Source: Rhynchonema sp. JSB1_4
Lineage: Eukaryota; Nematoda; Chromadorea; Monhysterida; Xyalidae
Direction: 5' to 3'
DNA: 64,000 nt
Assembly: GCA_030248065.1 (NCBI GenBank)
Contig: JASAMV010006624.1
Location: 1-64,000, forward strand
Position numbers and translations under genes: made by a program. Positions 1-12,756 of this stretch are shown here, piece by piece (the first letter of the stretch is position 1; every line of letters begins with the position of its first letter). A model generated the notes under the pieces. It had not been told where the DNA came from. It ran no database searches and saw only the letters and a program-made list of their open reading frames with translations.

Positions 1-411
1 TCGATAGATCACCCGCTATTGTATTGCCACTTAACGACAAAAAGGGTTTTTTGCCTTAATGTTGCGAGCCGTTGTTGCCTCACGCGCAGATCTACTCGAC
101 TTTTGTTTGCGAAGTGCATTCTTCACACAACAATATTTTCCATAACGGTGGTTTTCCTCATCATTTCTGTGGAAGAAGTGCTTTCTTCTTCGTGTTTATA
201 ATGATGGTCCAAACGTGATATCATACGTTCGAATATCTGATCTTTTCAGAATTATCAACATCTTATCACACTACCAGAATTTTGATTGTTCCCGGACCAC
301 ACACACCCACAATCCTGGTAATCGGACATAAATTCGCGTGGATTTACTCGTTTGGTTTCGACAGTTGCGTCGAAAGAGGTCAAGCAAATGTAATCCGTCG
401 AGCAACGGGAT
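1..411. other. Upstream sequence, no gene seen
   Basis: No open reading frame with splice-site support was found here. It is the presumed upstream region of the tetraspanin gene that starts at 462. Confidence 0.5.
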
Positions 412-419
412 CTATATAA
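412..419 (+). promoter_or_regulatory. TATA box of tetraspanin gene
   Basis: CTATATAA lies about 45 bp before the tetraspanin ATG at 462, which leaves room for a start site near 440 and a very short leader. The assignment rests on position and match to the TATA consensus only. Confidence 0.5.
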
Positions 420-461
420 GCGCGATTTGAAACATCAGTCAATAACCAAACCTCAGCAAAC

Positions 462-3275
462 ATGGTCGCAGGCATCGGCTCGAAAATTATCAAATTTATA
501 TTCTTCACTTTCAACCTGTTATTCTGTGTGAGTTTGGGATAATGTTGGTTTTTTAAATTTTATAAATTCAACCGATGGAATTGTTCGGTATACGGTAATG
601 AAAACAAATGTTGAGTAATGGAGACTGTTTGATTTATGTGGCGTGAACTCGGGAGCTACAGGACAGAGGAGTAACTTTGCTGCGCGCGACACATTTTATT
701 TATCTTTCGTGTTTGTGTTTGGTATTTGAGCAAAGTTTTCGGTGACATTTCGGCTGTGTAAGACACATATTGTGTATGTTCGTACAGTGCAAACGCGCGT
801 GTCGTTTCTCTGACCATTTTCGGGCACGCAGTCGGCCCGCTGTATATAAATGAAAGAGAAATTTCTGCGCACAATCAACGCGCGTGAAGAAATAAGCGAA
901 TAAGGAACAAAAATCCGCTGACACGACGGTCAACTTGACGCTTTATGGCCATCCAGCTGCAGAGTGACATACGCGAAACTTGGCAAATATTTGACGAACT
1001 GTTTCGCGCTTTCATATTTGACCGAGCGCGGCAGAGAACAGATTACAGAACGATGGAATCAGGGATTAGGTTGAATATGTGGTATACGAAATGCTAGGGG
1101 TGGTGTTAGATGTGAATGGCAAATATGTAAATATAGGGAAGGGGATAAGAGATATGTATAGTAACAAGTAGAAAAACATTTTTTGTTTTCAGCTCTGTGG
1201 TGCCATCATCGTTGGGCTCGCCATATGGCTTCGATTCGATAATGAATTCCAGAACATTTTGGCCAAATTATCGAAAGAGGCTGGAGTTGCGACGTATGAT
1301 TTGGAGCAGGTTAGCATTTTCTTCCAAAAAAATTGAATGCATAGAACTTGCTTGTTTTTCCTCCGAGCATGATAACGAAGGATATGTTATATACGAATGC
1401 GTGAAGTGAAAATCCCATTTATCTTGCAGTTTTTCACACAGTTCGAGAATGACGTGAGTATCCTTTCGCAAAACTATTGCGTAGATCTTCAACATTTGGA
1501 CAAATCTTCTCTCGTTCTCTGCTTTTCTTGAGCCAACTTGCACACGACTATAATTTCTTATCTCAAAAAATAGCAGCCGGCGCTGCCACCTGCAAAGAAA
1601 ATCTAACAGCACAGTCAATAAAACGTGCAATTTCTGCTTATATTGCATATGTATGTACATATCTTGTCTGCGATTAATCAACCTATACCTGGTATCACCA
1701 CACGATACAGTAACCAGACATCCTTCTCCAACTATACGCTGTTTTTAACGCAATACACAATTGTGCTTTTTCATCCACGCGTGCTAACACAGCATCTGCA
1801 TAACTACGGACTCACACCGTCACACCGAAGGACAATTTTCAAAACCAGTTTCGCAACTATGTACATACATGCATCCACAGCACATTTTGCTGTCGAATCA
1901 TGTGCACAATGGGTGTTCGCTCCTGAGATTCTGATACAAATTTTAATACAGAGCTGGGGGACTGCTTCAGTCAGGGAAAATACCAAAATACAGATTTACC
2001 TACATAAATGTTGGCCTTGCTTAACCAGTCTCGCAGTAATCGATCTATGTATGAGCATTGTCAGACGCTTGTCACAAGACGATAAAAAGTAGCACTTGTC
2101 CAGATAATGTGATGTGTACAGTTTTCAAGGTAATATCCATGCAATCGGTCCTTCTAAAAAATTTCGTTGGCCAGCCAACTCACAGTCGCTACAATTGCAC
2201 CAGTTTTCTCTCGCAATCTGAGTAAATGAAGAAAACAATAATAAAAACCCGTTATCTAATGTTTCAGACTTACATAGTCTTGTACATCATCATGGGCATC
2301 GGAGCGTTCATGTTCATCACGGGGTTCCTCGGGTGTTGTGGAGCTTGGTGCGAAAGTGTCTGCTTACTGGGACTGGTCAGTCATTGGCATCTTCCTTTTC
2401 TTAGTAATATGAAGTCTGAATAAAAAGACTTCTGGTTCTCAGCCAGGAAACGATGTTGATGTGACACTATTCGCTTACATTTATGAAGTTCTCATTTACC
2501 CAGGCTCGTTTCAGTTCTTCTCTGTCGTGCTGACACTGTTCTGCGTTCAGATCGCTGGTGCCATTTACATCTATGTCGAAAGGAAAACGGTGCAGGACTT
2601 TTTTAGTCATTCACCCATCTACTGCGAACGTTTAAATTCATTTACAATAATGCCTACGTCACTGTCATGAACGTGTTGTTGATGTTTCAGTTCACAGATC
2701 GAGCAGCCGATTGGTATCAGCAAGTGGTGGACAAGAGGGACGACCAAAATATCAAGCCTCTGATTGATAATTTAAATGAACAGGTTGGGGAACTGGTTTC
2801 GACAAGCACTTTTCCTGTTTTGAAATAAAATTCAGCTGTGAAAAGGTAGTTGAGGCCAATGAATATTTTTAGTTTAAATGCTGCGATGCGAAAGGTTGCT
2901 CGGACTCAACAGTTGTGGCTTCCGATTCGTGTAATTGTCTGACCGAACCCGACAGAACGGTAAGCGCTAACTTTTGCTTTATCGCAACAAACTTTCAGGC
3001 TACATTAGAACTCTGGCTGCAAAAAGTGCTCTTGCGCGTTTCAGGGTTGTCCGCAGAAGTTCATTGACAACATTACAGAGCACTGGAAAATCGCTGTTAT
3101 TGTTGGCGGCTCAATCCTACTGATTGAGGTATGCATACTCAATTTTTGTGTTTTTTTCATTTGACACCGTCAATTCACACGGATTCAATTCTTGTTTCAG
3201 CTGTTAGCAATGATATTCGCATGTTGCCTCTGCTCGAGCGTGCGATCCAGCGGTGATTACGATTATTACTATTGA
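462..3275 (+). CDS. Tetraspanin, 9 exons, 242 aa
   Basis: Exons 462-527, 1193-1309, 1430-1453, 2268-2375, 2515-2589, 2691-2783, 2873-2959, 3045-3128 and 3201-3275 join in frame to 242 aa. Tetraspanins are four-pass membrane proteins that organise partner proteins at the cell surface or in vesicles. The first membrane segment spans exons 1 and 2, the second is in exon 4 and ends in the conserved GFLGCCGAW segment, the third is in exon 5, and the fourth starts in exon 8 and runs into exon 9. The large extracellular loop (exons 6-8) carries a Cys-Cys pair followed by Gly-Cys and further cysteines (KCCDAKGC, CNC, GCP), the family signature. The cytoplasmic tail is short and Tyr-rich (GDYDYYY). 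Exon 3 is only 24 nt. The exon 5 donor (GTGCAG) is weak, so that boundary is the least certain. Subfamily not assigned. Confidence 0.9.
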
Positions 3276-3969
3276 TCCTCGTCGTGTATTTGTTGTTGTC
3301 GTTGTTCCTCGACATTTCGGACAGTCAAGATCAAAACCTGTTTATTTGAGATTCTTAATTCGAAATTGAATGAGACGGTGCTCACAAAACTGTCTTTATG
3401 CTAACCTCGCACATCTACTTATCCGAATCGATAGACCAGACACGCTTCTCTGCGCGATTCATGGACGCTTGTGCTCAAATGTGCGTGCGCTTTTCTAAGA
3501 AGTGGCGCAGGGTATAAAATTGCTTTGTTCTTCTAACCACTGTGTCGATGTTGTACTGATGTTGCATATACGTGTTGTTGTTTTATTGGATTTTCTACTT
3601 TATCGTTCATTAATATTGAGGGGTATGTACACACTTTTATTTCCTCTGACAGAAATCCAGCATCGTGTATAGTGGTTTCATGATGTCTCAATGCTGTTTC
3701 GTTAATTATATGGTGAGATTGTTCTGCCACGTTACTATGGCGAGTCTTTTTGTCATTTATGCTCGGTTTTATTGTGTACATAAAATATAGTATTGGACAA
3801 TATGGCCAGATTATATGGATCACAGGGGAGATCAGGGCGCCACCGGCATCGGTATCGGGTCATGGTCCGGATTCTCTGAAATATCGTAGTAAGATAAATA
3901 TGATGCATTATATGCAACCATTTGTAACACAAACAGTACATACGTACTGTATGTATAGAATACACACAT
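3276..3969. other. Intergenic / 3' flanks, nothing recognised
   Basis: Convergent 3' ends of the tetraspanin (+) and a small minus-strand gene. No supported coding sequence or repeat was seen. Confidence 0.4.
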
Positions 3970-4266
3970 TCACACCTCAAACCGAATAGCCAACAAACTT
4001 GTGAGGGAACCGTAGACTCCAATCTTCGATACGGTCATGTACTTGTTGACAATAATTACCAACACCACAGTGACCACTATCATTATGACGATTCCCAACA
4101 GGAACGAGCCAACGATTCTGCACCAAAATCAAGTTTCTGACCAATATTGTCATCAGAGAAAGCAAAAAATTACTCACAGGCCAGGTGCTGGTTTGCCAAT
4201 GGCTTCGACCAGTTGTGGCGTCACTAACGTCGCCGTTATCAGGCACGGTTTTGCTTTGCAGGGCAT
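3970..4266 (-). CDS. Small single-pass membrane protein, 78 aa (tentative)
   Basis: Two exons, 4178-4266 and 3970-4117, join in phase (donor GTGAGT, acceptor GTGCAG) to 78 aa. The first exon starts MPCKAKPC and has an in-frame stop just upstream of the ATG; the second encodes one long hydrophobic helix (about residues 31-52, rich in Ile/Val/Leu) and a short basic tail. There is no clear signal peptide, so an upstream exon could be missing and this may be only the 3' end of a receptor, as in the neighbouring mucin-like gene whose anchor is arranged the same way. No family recognised. Confidence 0.4.
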
Positions 4267-4708
4267 AATTTATAACACCGGGTTTCGTCGCTAACTCCTG
4301 TTGATGCCAACATTAGATTTGATAGAATATTGTGCGGGGTTAGGAAGCCACTTCAGTCACTGGTGTGCTCCGCATGTATGTATGTATGTATGTGTTTTAC
4401 TTATCGATTGCCTGTTGTGTGTATCCATGGCACTCCACCAAACTTCAGTGGTGCAAAGGGCGCGGATGACGATGATATGACGCACGTACCATGTGTGCGT
4501 GCGTGGTGCGGTGCTTACAGTGAGCTTTTTCATTACCAGACACTATTGTTGACACCACATTTGGGGAATAATACAAATCGTACAGCCATGATACAATATC
4601 AGGACGAAAAGCATTAAAGGCATACAAAATTAATAATATATACAGAGCAATCACTTACATTCAACTGAAACCTTATTATGTTTATCACAACCTTGATATC
4701 CTGTGTTG
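4267..4708. other. Intergenic, nothing recognised
   Basis: Contains a short (TATG)n run near 4376-4392. No supported gene. Confidence 0.35.
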
Positions 4709-5348
4709 CTAGTTTGCAAAAGTCAAGGCAAACATCAGAACACTTATTAAAATCACAACGCAGCCCGTTTTGATCCCACAAGCCGCATTACAAGCATCCT
4801 CTGTGCAGCAACAGATAGTCACAGACACTTTATTGTACCCTGAAGAAGAACTGACGGTTGACACTAAAAATAAACCGGTACAACCAATAAAAACCATATT
4901 AGGGCAAAAGTGTCTCTCACCTCCCATGACATCAGCATCTGTTTTGCACTCATTTGGGTTCAGTCCAAACGACTTGCAAACTGATGCTGAGCTGCAGCTG
5001 CTCTCAATTTCGTCGAATTCGGTTCCTATGTCCGTTTTCCATTGTTTCTGCAACATCGCATGACCTACTCTTGAAAAGGAGGACAAAATTGAGATGAGGA
5101 ATGCATGAGACGATGAAGTTATGCCAAACCTTCAAGCATACTTGTTCGCTCAACGCCACGTTTCCGCTTGCGTCTTCTCCACTCGAATCGGAGCAATCGG
5201 TCAAAACCGACGTGTCCCTAACGACTTCGCCACAGTTCGATTCGCTAAGGCATTGATGCCCCACTAAACAGTTGAGACAGCAGCCGCAAGTAATGCAGCT
5301 AATAATCACAACCACACTTGATAAAGCACGTGACTTTGTCATCGACAA
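4709..5348 (-). CDS. Ly6/uPAR (three-finger) domain protein, 166 aa
   Basis: Exons 5130-5348, 4921-5047 and 4709-4863 join in phase. The N-terminus (MSMTKSRALSSVVVIIS) is a signal peptide. The mature part opens with CLNCLVGHQC and closes with CCCTEDACN, the CC-x-x-D-x-CN ending typical of LU domains, and is followed by a hydrophobic C-terminus of about 18 residues that suits GPI anchoring. LU proteins usually act at the cell surface as ligands or modulators of receptors and channels; no target can be inferred. The second exon acceptor was chosen as GATGTTGCAG because it alone keeps phase with the first donor. A longer reading frame through the first donor exists but breaks the cysteine pattern. 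Confidence 0.75.
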
Positions 5349-5919
5349 ATCCTGAGTTCAGGTTTTCGGCGGCGGAATCGACAAATGTTCAACTAACTGG
5401 TAAAAATTACCGCCACTCACCAATTATGCCTATGCCTATATACATAATGTTGTTTGTTGTGCCTAGTAGTCATGGTAGGGCTCGAACCAACAGCCACGAA
5501 TCGGTGTCTACGCACAGTACTACGCAATGGCCTGATGCTTGGCAAACTGATGTGATAGGAGCACAAGCAAAAAACACAAAAACAAACCCACCACACCAAC
5601 CCCCCAAAACAAAACAAACACAAAACCTACACCCCACCCCCCCCCCCCCAACAAAAAAAAAAACAAAAAACACATACCATAGCATAGTCATGCCATTTCA
5701 ACAGAGCATCGGATTAGAATTTATTTGTGATAATCACATAAATATGATTCGTGGCACAATTTTATGTTAAGTTGGGGGTATGCAAAATAGGTAACTGTTG
5801 GCATTCGTTTGGCTACGTGCTGTATTAATTGTTACTGTAATACACTTGGTATCAAATAAAACACCCGTTATAAAATCGCACATAAATTACTACAATGAGA
5901 CCATCTTATGAGGTACGCT
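5349..5919. other. Intergenic with low-complexity C/A tract
   Basis: Positions 5570-5665 consist almost only of A and C, ending in a C run and an A run. Directly before it lies a possible tRNA-like stretch (listed separately). No gene. Confidence 0.5.
5468..5535 (-). repeat. Possible tRNA-derived SINE head (pol III A and B boxes)
   Basis: On the minus strand GGTTCGAGCCC (5478-5488) matches the B-box consensus, and TTGCGTAGTACTG (about 5516-5528) resembles an A box about 40 nt upstream, the spacing found in tRNA genes and tRNA-derived SINEs. A full cloverleaf does not fold convincingly (the acceptor stem is not paired), so a SINE head or decayed tRNA is more likely than a working tRNA gene. 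Confidence 0.3.
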
Positions 5920-8900
5920 TCATACTGGCTGCGGCGGTGCGTGGTATGACGAAACTGAAATATACAGTAGGTATAATTTTGTGGATTGTGTACTGAGCTG
6001 CTTATCTGTTGGAATGAAGATTTACCAGTAATTCCTTGGTATGGTTGAACAGCAGCTGAAACGGCCGATTTCTTGAGCATCTTGATGATGATTGTGCTGA
6101 TCACTGCGATCAATGAAATTCCACCACAAACCGCTCCCGCGATCCTGAAAACGTTGTTGATGGTGGTGACCTTCTTTATCAGCGCACATTATCACCTGAC
6201 CACTAACATGCCAAATCCTGGACCGTCGTTCGTTTCTTCCGGCAGAACGTCAGAGTTCGGGACTGGTGCTGGTGACGTTTGAGGAATATCATCTATGAAG
6301 ATTGGGTCAGTGGGGTGGGGAACAGTGGTTGGTGAGTTGGGAGGTGATGGTGGACGCATCTTTGTTGATGTAGACATCCGCCGCGTTGAGCTTGATGTTC
6401 TGGACGGCCTCGTCGTTGTTGTGCTTGCACTCGTACTCGTACTGATACTTGTAGGGGAACTCATGCTTGTGGTAGTTAGGCTGGCAACGGAACTGGCACT
6501 AGAGGGGCTCGCGCTGGTAGTTGAGGTCACGCCGGTACTTGGGGTGGAACTTGTAATTGTACTTGGACTGGTAATGGAACTGGTATTTGTGGGGATCGCG
6601 CTGGCAATCGAGGTCATGTCAGTACTTGAGGTGGAACTTGTAACTGTGCTTGGACTGGTAACGGAACTGGTATTTGTGGGGATTGCGCTGGTAGTCGAGT
6701 GCACGCCGGCACTTGCGGTTGAACTCGTAATTGTGCTTGGACTGGTAATAGAACCAGTATTGGTTGTACTTGTACTTGTAGTAGCAGTACTGGTGCTGGT
6801 GCTTGGGCTGGCACTCGTGCTTGGCGCTATCACTGTACTAGTGCCAGGAGTACCTTGACTGCTAATGGTATTCGCAGTTGCAGACGTGGTCGTACTTGTA
6901 GTTGTACTCGGACTGGCAGTACTCGTAATCACAGTGGTACTGCTGCTCGTACTTTCCTTTGAAGTCAATTGTGGAGACTCTGAGGACAGTGTGGACGGCG
7001 TTTGGTCCACCTGGTTGGTCACGACTGCAGTTTGCGGGCGTTGAGTTGTGGTTTCGTGCACAGGGACCTCTTCGGTGGTCACCACCGTCCCTTGCTGTTC
7101 GGTTGTAGCGTCATGGAAATCTGTTCTCGTTGTTTCGTCTGCCACATTGCGTTCTGTGGTCACTTCGTGAATGACAGGTTGTTGAGTTGCAACCTCTTGG
7201 ACTGCTTCTGTATTAGTTGATGTTGTTGGCGGTACTGCATTGGTCGTAGATTCCATCATATCGCTCGAGGGAGCCGGAGCTTTATAGCAGATTCCCACAA
7301 TTCCTCGCGTGCAAGGGACAATTCTCCATCGGTATGACGGCTCGGCAGACAACTAGAATGGGTGCAGTAACTTGTAATCACGTAAATTAACTACAAAGAT
7401 TGAATGTTGTCACGAGCTGACCGTACCATGCTCGCAACACATTTTCCATTCATCTCATCTGGCTCAGCATCAGCCCAAGGCATGCTGCTGTCAGTGATGT
7501 CAAAAAATGTTCCGTCTGCCCACTCCCATTGCTGCGAAACGTCGCTCCTAAAAGCAGTGCGTCATGTTAGCAATCATAGGGTGCGTCAGATCATTTGTCG
7601 TACCAGCGAAGTCCGATCCAGGTTTCCTCGTAAGTGGCTGATTCGGCTAGTTTTGATAACCGAAGCGCTTGGAAGGTGTTCCATTCATCCAAAGTTTTCA
7701 ACACGGGCAACCTGGACCCTTTGTTCTTGCATCCCGTGGCCGCCTGCTCGTAGATGTCCGTTATCGGCGAAGTGCTGGTCCCGCTTGTAGAGATAGTACT
7801 GGCGGTTGTGGTAGCTGTGGTCATTGGACTTGTCTCGAAATCCAGTGGAATAGGTTCTGAAAAGTAGCCAAGGGCACTGCTTGAGTACAACTCTTTATTA
7901 GTGTGTACATTGCATGCAGATTACGATTCCCCGAACCTGGTGCAGGTAGAATTTGTGTGTATTCAGCTACTGTCGCCGTTTCAAGTACCATCGGAAGTGG
8001 TGTCGAACCAGCGCAATTCCGTTCGTCCAAAGCGGTTTCGGTGGATGTCGCTCGACAGTCGCTGAATCGGTCACATATCCACTGAGGAGGTACACAATCA
8101 GGATAGTTATGATTGTAGATCAACGTTGCTCCATAAGGACAAGTCAACCAATCCGGTGGACAAGCCGTGCCGTCAGCACTCGATGCTGTGACCAAGGGCC
8201 CGAAGGGTGTGGTTGTCGTGTGTGGGTTCGCTGAAGAACCTGTACGAAGAAACACACGCTAAGAACAAACCCTGTTACTGTCTGGCTGCACAGCGTTCAA
8301 GCACAGAGTAGCTTGACGTGAAAACACAATACAATATCTATGAGTTACGCACTCATCGGAAATTCGCAACGCCAGCCAGTGTACGATGGTGTGCACGAGC
8401 AAATCTGAATAGGTATTCCTCCAAAATTGAATACGTGACACGTCCCACCATTCTGACACGGATTATAGGTTGCGCAGGACAAACCTAAATAAGGAGTGAA
8501 ATGCGATTTTTCTGATGACATTACTGATTGGTCAGACAAACACGATACGCATGAAGCAACCCGTACCAATTGTCGTAGTTGACATGTGGCTTGCCATGGG
8601 GGGATACGGTGTCGTTGACGTGTATCCAGTGTATCCTGAAAATCGTTCATATCTGAAGCGCTGTTCAAGCGGATAACATCGTTTCAACGATTTACCTGTT
8701 GAAGCACAGGAATGCTCATCGTTGCCACCGACACAGTCATCAGCGCCGTCACACACCCACGACATTGGAATACAATGGGGATAGCTGATCGGGTAGATCG
8801 AACCAAATGGACAGTACATGTAGCTGGGACCACATGGTTGGTTCGGAGCGATGCTGGTTGAATCAACAATGTGCCATTGGGTCTCTGTTGTTTCGGTGGG

Positions 8901-11900
8901 ATAGGGCGTCTGGTTAGGGGTGGTTGAGGTAAAACCATAAATTTCGCAAGTTGCTCCGTGGTACGGAAATGGACATAAGCATTGCTGTTCTCCACTCGAG
9001 GTAGTGTAGCAAATGCCTCCATTGTGACACGGGTTGGGGGAACACGCAAATGGATCATCTAAAAGCAGTGTTCATTGAGCGTAGTATCCGCACAAGTTTA
9101 GGCATTGAGTTTATCGCAGGATCTTACCTGTTGTTAACTGTCCAAAAGGTGATCCTGTCGTCGTGGCGTATGGATGCGTTGTTGAATGAATTAATTGACA
9201 CATCGAACCATGAAATGGTGATTGACACATGCACAACTGGTAATCTCCAAACAGCGTACAAGAACCGCCATTTTGGCAAGGATTCGGAGAACATAATCCA
9301 GCAGCTGCAACCGAGCAATACAAACGCAGTCATACTGTCAGAGAAAGTGAATGAACAAACATGTTGTTGATAGATGTGCTGGAGCGTTGGTACTACTAGT
9401 TGCACCAGATGGAGAGCTGGGTGGGTACGGGGTGGTGGTTGTCATGTCATAAATGTGACACGTTGATCCGGTGTAGGGCGGAACGCATGCGCACAGCTGA
9501 TATCCGAGAAGCAGATGACAAGTGCCCCCATGTTGACAAGGGTTAGGCGAACATGATTGTGCTGTAAGTACAAGACGCATTTGAGGGATTATTCAGAAGA
9601 ATCACACCTCCAGACCGACCACCACCTGTTGTAGTCATGGACGTGTCTGTTGTCTGTGGTGAGATCCACAGAGGAGGTGGTGTCGCGGTTGATGATGGTC
9701 CCTCTGGTAGACTAAGAGGTGGCATCGTTTGGGGTAATGCCATTGTCCAGAAAGGCGTTGAAACACTATTGCTGCAATTCCGTTCATCAATGGCAAACAC
9801 GGCACAATCGTTCCAGCCGTCGCATATCCAGTGCGGCGGGACACAGTTGGGATGGTTGGCATCGGCCATGTATTGTGCCCCATGAGGACACGTTATCCAG
9901 TCGAGTGGACACGACTGATTCGGGTTTGGCTGAATTGTTGATGTTGTTGTCGTTGGGTAAGTGTGGTTGCCTGTTTGAACAGCAAGCGATCAGCGTATTG
10001 TCTGCGTATTTGTGTCTGTTGTGGAGATCTTATGTACAAGTGATACCTGGGTGCGGTGGCGAAGGCGAAAATAAATGCTGGCATAGTGGCCCGATGAAGC
10101 CCGGAGGACACATGCAATACAACGGAGGTGTCAAGTATGGGGCGTTGAAACAGTTCCCACCGTTCTGACACGGACTGGAGTCGCAGGGCAGCGCTGGAAA
10201 TACATAATTCGTTATTGAGCAAGGATAGTGTATTACCCAACTTTCCGATCACTTACAGCCGTTGGTCATGTTCCCTGGTAGTGATGGTTGCGGCGTTGGT
10301 GGATACGTTGTGTAACTACCCGTTGAACTTGTTGATTCTAGGTACTGACACAAAGGGCCCACGAAACCAGGTGCACACATGCAGTGGAACGGAGGTGGTT
10401 GCATGTGATAAGGCACGTTGTAGCACGACCCACCGTTTTGACATGGACTAGAGTTACAGGGCAACGCTGAAAGTAATAGGGAAAAGAATCGGAAGAAAAA
10501 AAAAAAACGGGGAAAATATAGGAAAAAGAAAAAATAAAAAAAATGTAAAATTCGGTTCGGTCGACGCTATAAAAGTAGTTGAGCAGAGATGGTGCATGAA
10601 AAAAAAAAAATATCAAAAAAAAAAAAAAAAGTTTAAAAAAAAATTAATGTTAACAATAAAAAAAAACACCAAAAACACACGCCACACCCAAACATAACCA
10701 AAACCAACCTATTAACACAACCCACAACCACAACCCCCTTCCTTTCCACCCAACTTTTTTGCATGACCTACAAACTTTCCGATCACTTACAGCCGTTGGT
10801 CATGTTCCGCGGTGGTGGTGGTTCTGGCGTTGGTGGATACGTTGTGTAACTACCCGTTGAACTTGTTGATTCTGGGTACTGGCACAAAGGGCCCACGAAA
10901 CCAGGTGCACACATGCAGTGGAACGGAGGTGGCTGCATGTGATAAGGCAAGTTGTAGCACGACCCACCGTTTTGACACGGACTAGAGTCACAGGGCAGCG
11001 CTGAAAGTAGCTATAGTAGTTGAGCAGAGATGGTGCATGAGCATGACCTGCAAACTTTCCGATCACTTACAGCCGTTGGTCATGTTCTCCGGTGGTGGTG
11101 GTTCTGGCGTTGGTGGATACGTTGTGTAACTACCCGTTGAACTTGTTGATTCTGGGTACTGGCACAAAGGGCCCACGAAACCAGGTGCACACATGCAGTG
11201 GAACGGAGGTGGTTGCATGTGATAAGGCACGTTGTAGCACGACCCACCGTTTTGACACGGACTAGAGTCACAGGGCAACGCTGAAAGTAGCTATAGTAGT
11301 TGAGCAGAGATGGTGCATGAGCATGACCTGCAAACTTTCCGATCACTTACAGCCGTTGGTCATGTTCCCTGGTGGTGATGGTTCTGGCGTTGGTGTATAC
11401 GTTGTGTAACTACCCGTTGAACTTGTTGATTCTGGGTACTGGCACAAAGGGCCCACGAAACCAGGTGCACACATGCAGTGGAACGGAGGTGGTTGCATGT
11501 GATAAGGCACGTTGTAGCACGACCCACCGTTTTGACACGGACTAGAGTCACAGGGCAACGCTGAAAGTACATAGCTATAGTAGTTGAGCAGAGATGGTGC
11601 ATGAGCATGACCTGCAAACTTTCCGATCACTTACAGCCGTTGGTCATGTTCCCTGGTGGTGATGGTTGCGGCGTTGGTGGATACGTTGTGTAACTACCCG
11701 TTGAACTTGTTGATTCTGGGTACTGGCACAAAGGGCCCACGAAACCAGGTGCACACATGCAGTGGAACGGAGGTGGTTGCATATGATAAGGCACGTTGTA
11801 GCATGACCCACCGTTCTGACACGGGCTAGAGTCACAGGGCAACGCTGAAAGTGTGAAATTCAACGACGTAACGACGACGAATTCGTCACAAGTGATAAAA

Positions 11901-12038
11901 ATCTGTGGACAGCTCACAGGCATTCGTTTGATTCCAAGGTGATGGTGGTTGAGGCACGGTCGTAGTCGATGTCGTTTGAGGACTCCCGTATCTCGCCAGC
12001 AGTAAGACGTACAGAATGCACAACTGCAGCTTCATCAT
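5920..12038 (-). CDS. Modular EGF/LDLa/C-type-lectin mucin-like membrane receptor, 1521 aa
   Basis: Nineteen exons join in frame: 11918-12038, 11635-11844, 11351-11560, 11071-11280, 10791-11000, 10257-10466, 10047-10193, 9608-9970, 9406-9561, 9128-9304, 8696-9058, 8567-8635, 8353-8484, 7937-8239, 7604-7856, 7427-7547, 6196-7352, 6026-6144, 5920-5954. Order: signal peptide (1-20); five near-identical EGF modules of 70 aa (41-390); a sixth EGF; LDLa; two EGFs; EGF plus LDLa; a linker; EGF; LDLa; a C-type-lectin-like domain (about 961-1110, WADGTFFDITDSSMPW then EPDEMNGKC); a Ser/Thr/Pro mucin stalk of about 350 aa; one membrane helix (about 1470-1490) and a short tail ending PPQPV. Most extracellular exons are phase 1-1, which allows module shuffling. 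The CTLD seems to lack its first strand and helix. A role in surface adhesion or scavenging is inferred from architecture only; no named orthologue is recognised. Confidence 0.8.
10485..10745. other. Low-complexity insert inside a duplicated EGF intron
   Basis: This intron begins and ends like its 70-bp siblings but contains about 250 extra bases that are mostly A-runs and then an A/C-only tract. Base composition is unlike any neighbour, and pieces of the sibling intron (AGTAGTTGAGCAGAGATGGTGCATGA) survive in the middle. It may be an error-rich consensus in a collapsed repeat. Confidence 0.6.
10791..11634 (-). repeat. Tandem 280-bp exon-plus-intron duplication (EGF units)
   Basis: Each unit is one 210-bp EGF exon plus a 70-bp intron. 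Exon starts at 11351, 11071 and 10791 are exactly 280 bp apart, and the introns 11001-11070 and 11281-11350 look identical, while 11561-11634 differs by a 4-nt insertion. The units before and after (11635-11844 and 10257-10466) are slightly more diverged. The 5' boundary of the duplication lies near the exon that starts at 11844. Confidence 0.85.
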
Positions 12039-12756
12039 GGGCAATCCAGTAGGTTTAGCGTCGAACATATGTACAAATAAACCATACCAACGGCAGACAA
12101 GTCTGCCAAGCTCCAGTAATGCCGTAGTAGCCAAGCCTCTGCCTTTTGTCATGAACTTTGGGATTAACAGCTAACCAAATGTCTGACGTATCAGTAGCAT
12201 TGAGGCGTGCCTGTTTAGTGGCTAGATTGAACGTGGTTACAACAATACCGTGAATATACACTGCTCAGGATTTGGGTTTTCCTGATGCTTTGTTTTTGGT
12301 TAGTTGAAGTTGATGGACCGCATGTGTTGTATCCATGGAGAGCGAGAGAATGATGAGTGGGACTGGGCCAGGTTACGTGTCACTGACGTTTGGTTTGGTT
12401 TTTGTGATGGGCTTGCGCTGTCGTGAAGGGCAGTCGGGCTAACTGCGTACACGCATGTGGATTATAGCAGGTAATGAGTTTTGGTAGTGATATACTGTAT
12501 GCTGCTCAGTGACAGTGCGTGAGGACAATCTTTGTTTCAAATTCACATTTCAGCGACGATTCGAGTGAGCGAGAGTGAAAATTGATACCTACATACATAA
12601 TGTACATACTGCATGTACATATGTGTGAAAAGCAACACGCACAACACCTCAAGCAGCAAAATGTAGGCCTTTCATTTGATTTGATCCACTATGCCATCAA
12701 GTATCATATTCGGCGCAGAAATAATAAATGCTACTGGCAATTTTACCTATCTTGTT
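12039..12756. other. Upstream of the mucin-like gene, nothing recognised
   Basis: Presumed promoter and leader of the mucin-like gene. The ATG at 12036-12038 was chosen because it directly precedes a good signal peptide. No other gene. Confidence 0.35.

Noticed and set aside
5468..5535. Functional tRNA gene
   Set aside because: A and B boxes are present, but the acceptor stem does not pair and the anticodon arm is unclear.
6295..6858. 187-aa + strand frame rich in Val/Leu/Glu
   Set aside because: It is the mirror of the Ser/Thr-rich mucin exon on the minus strand, which has splice and domain support.
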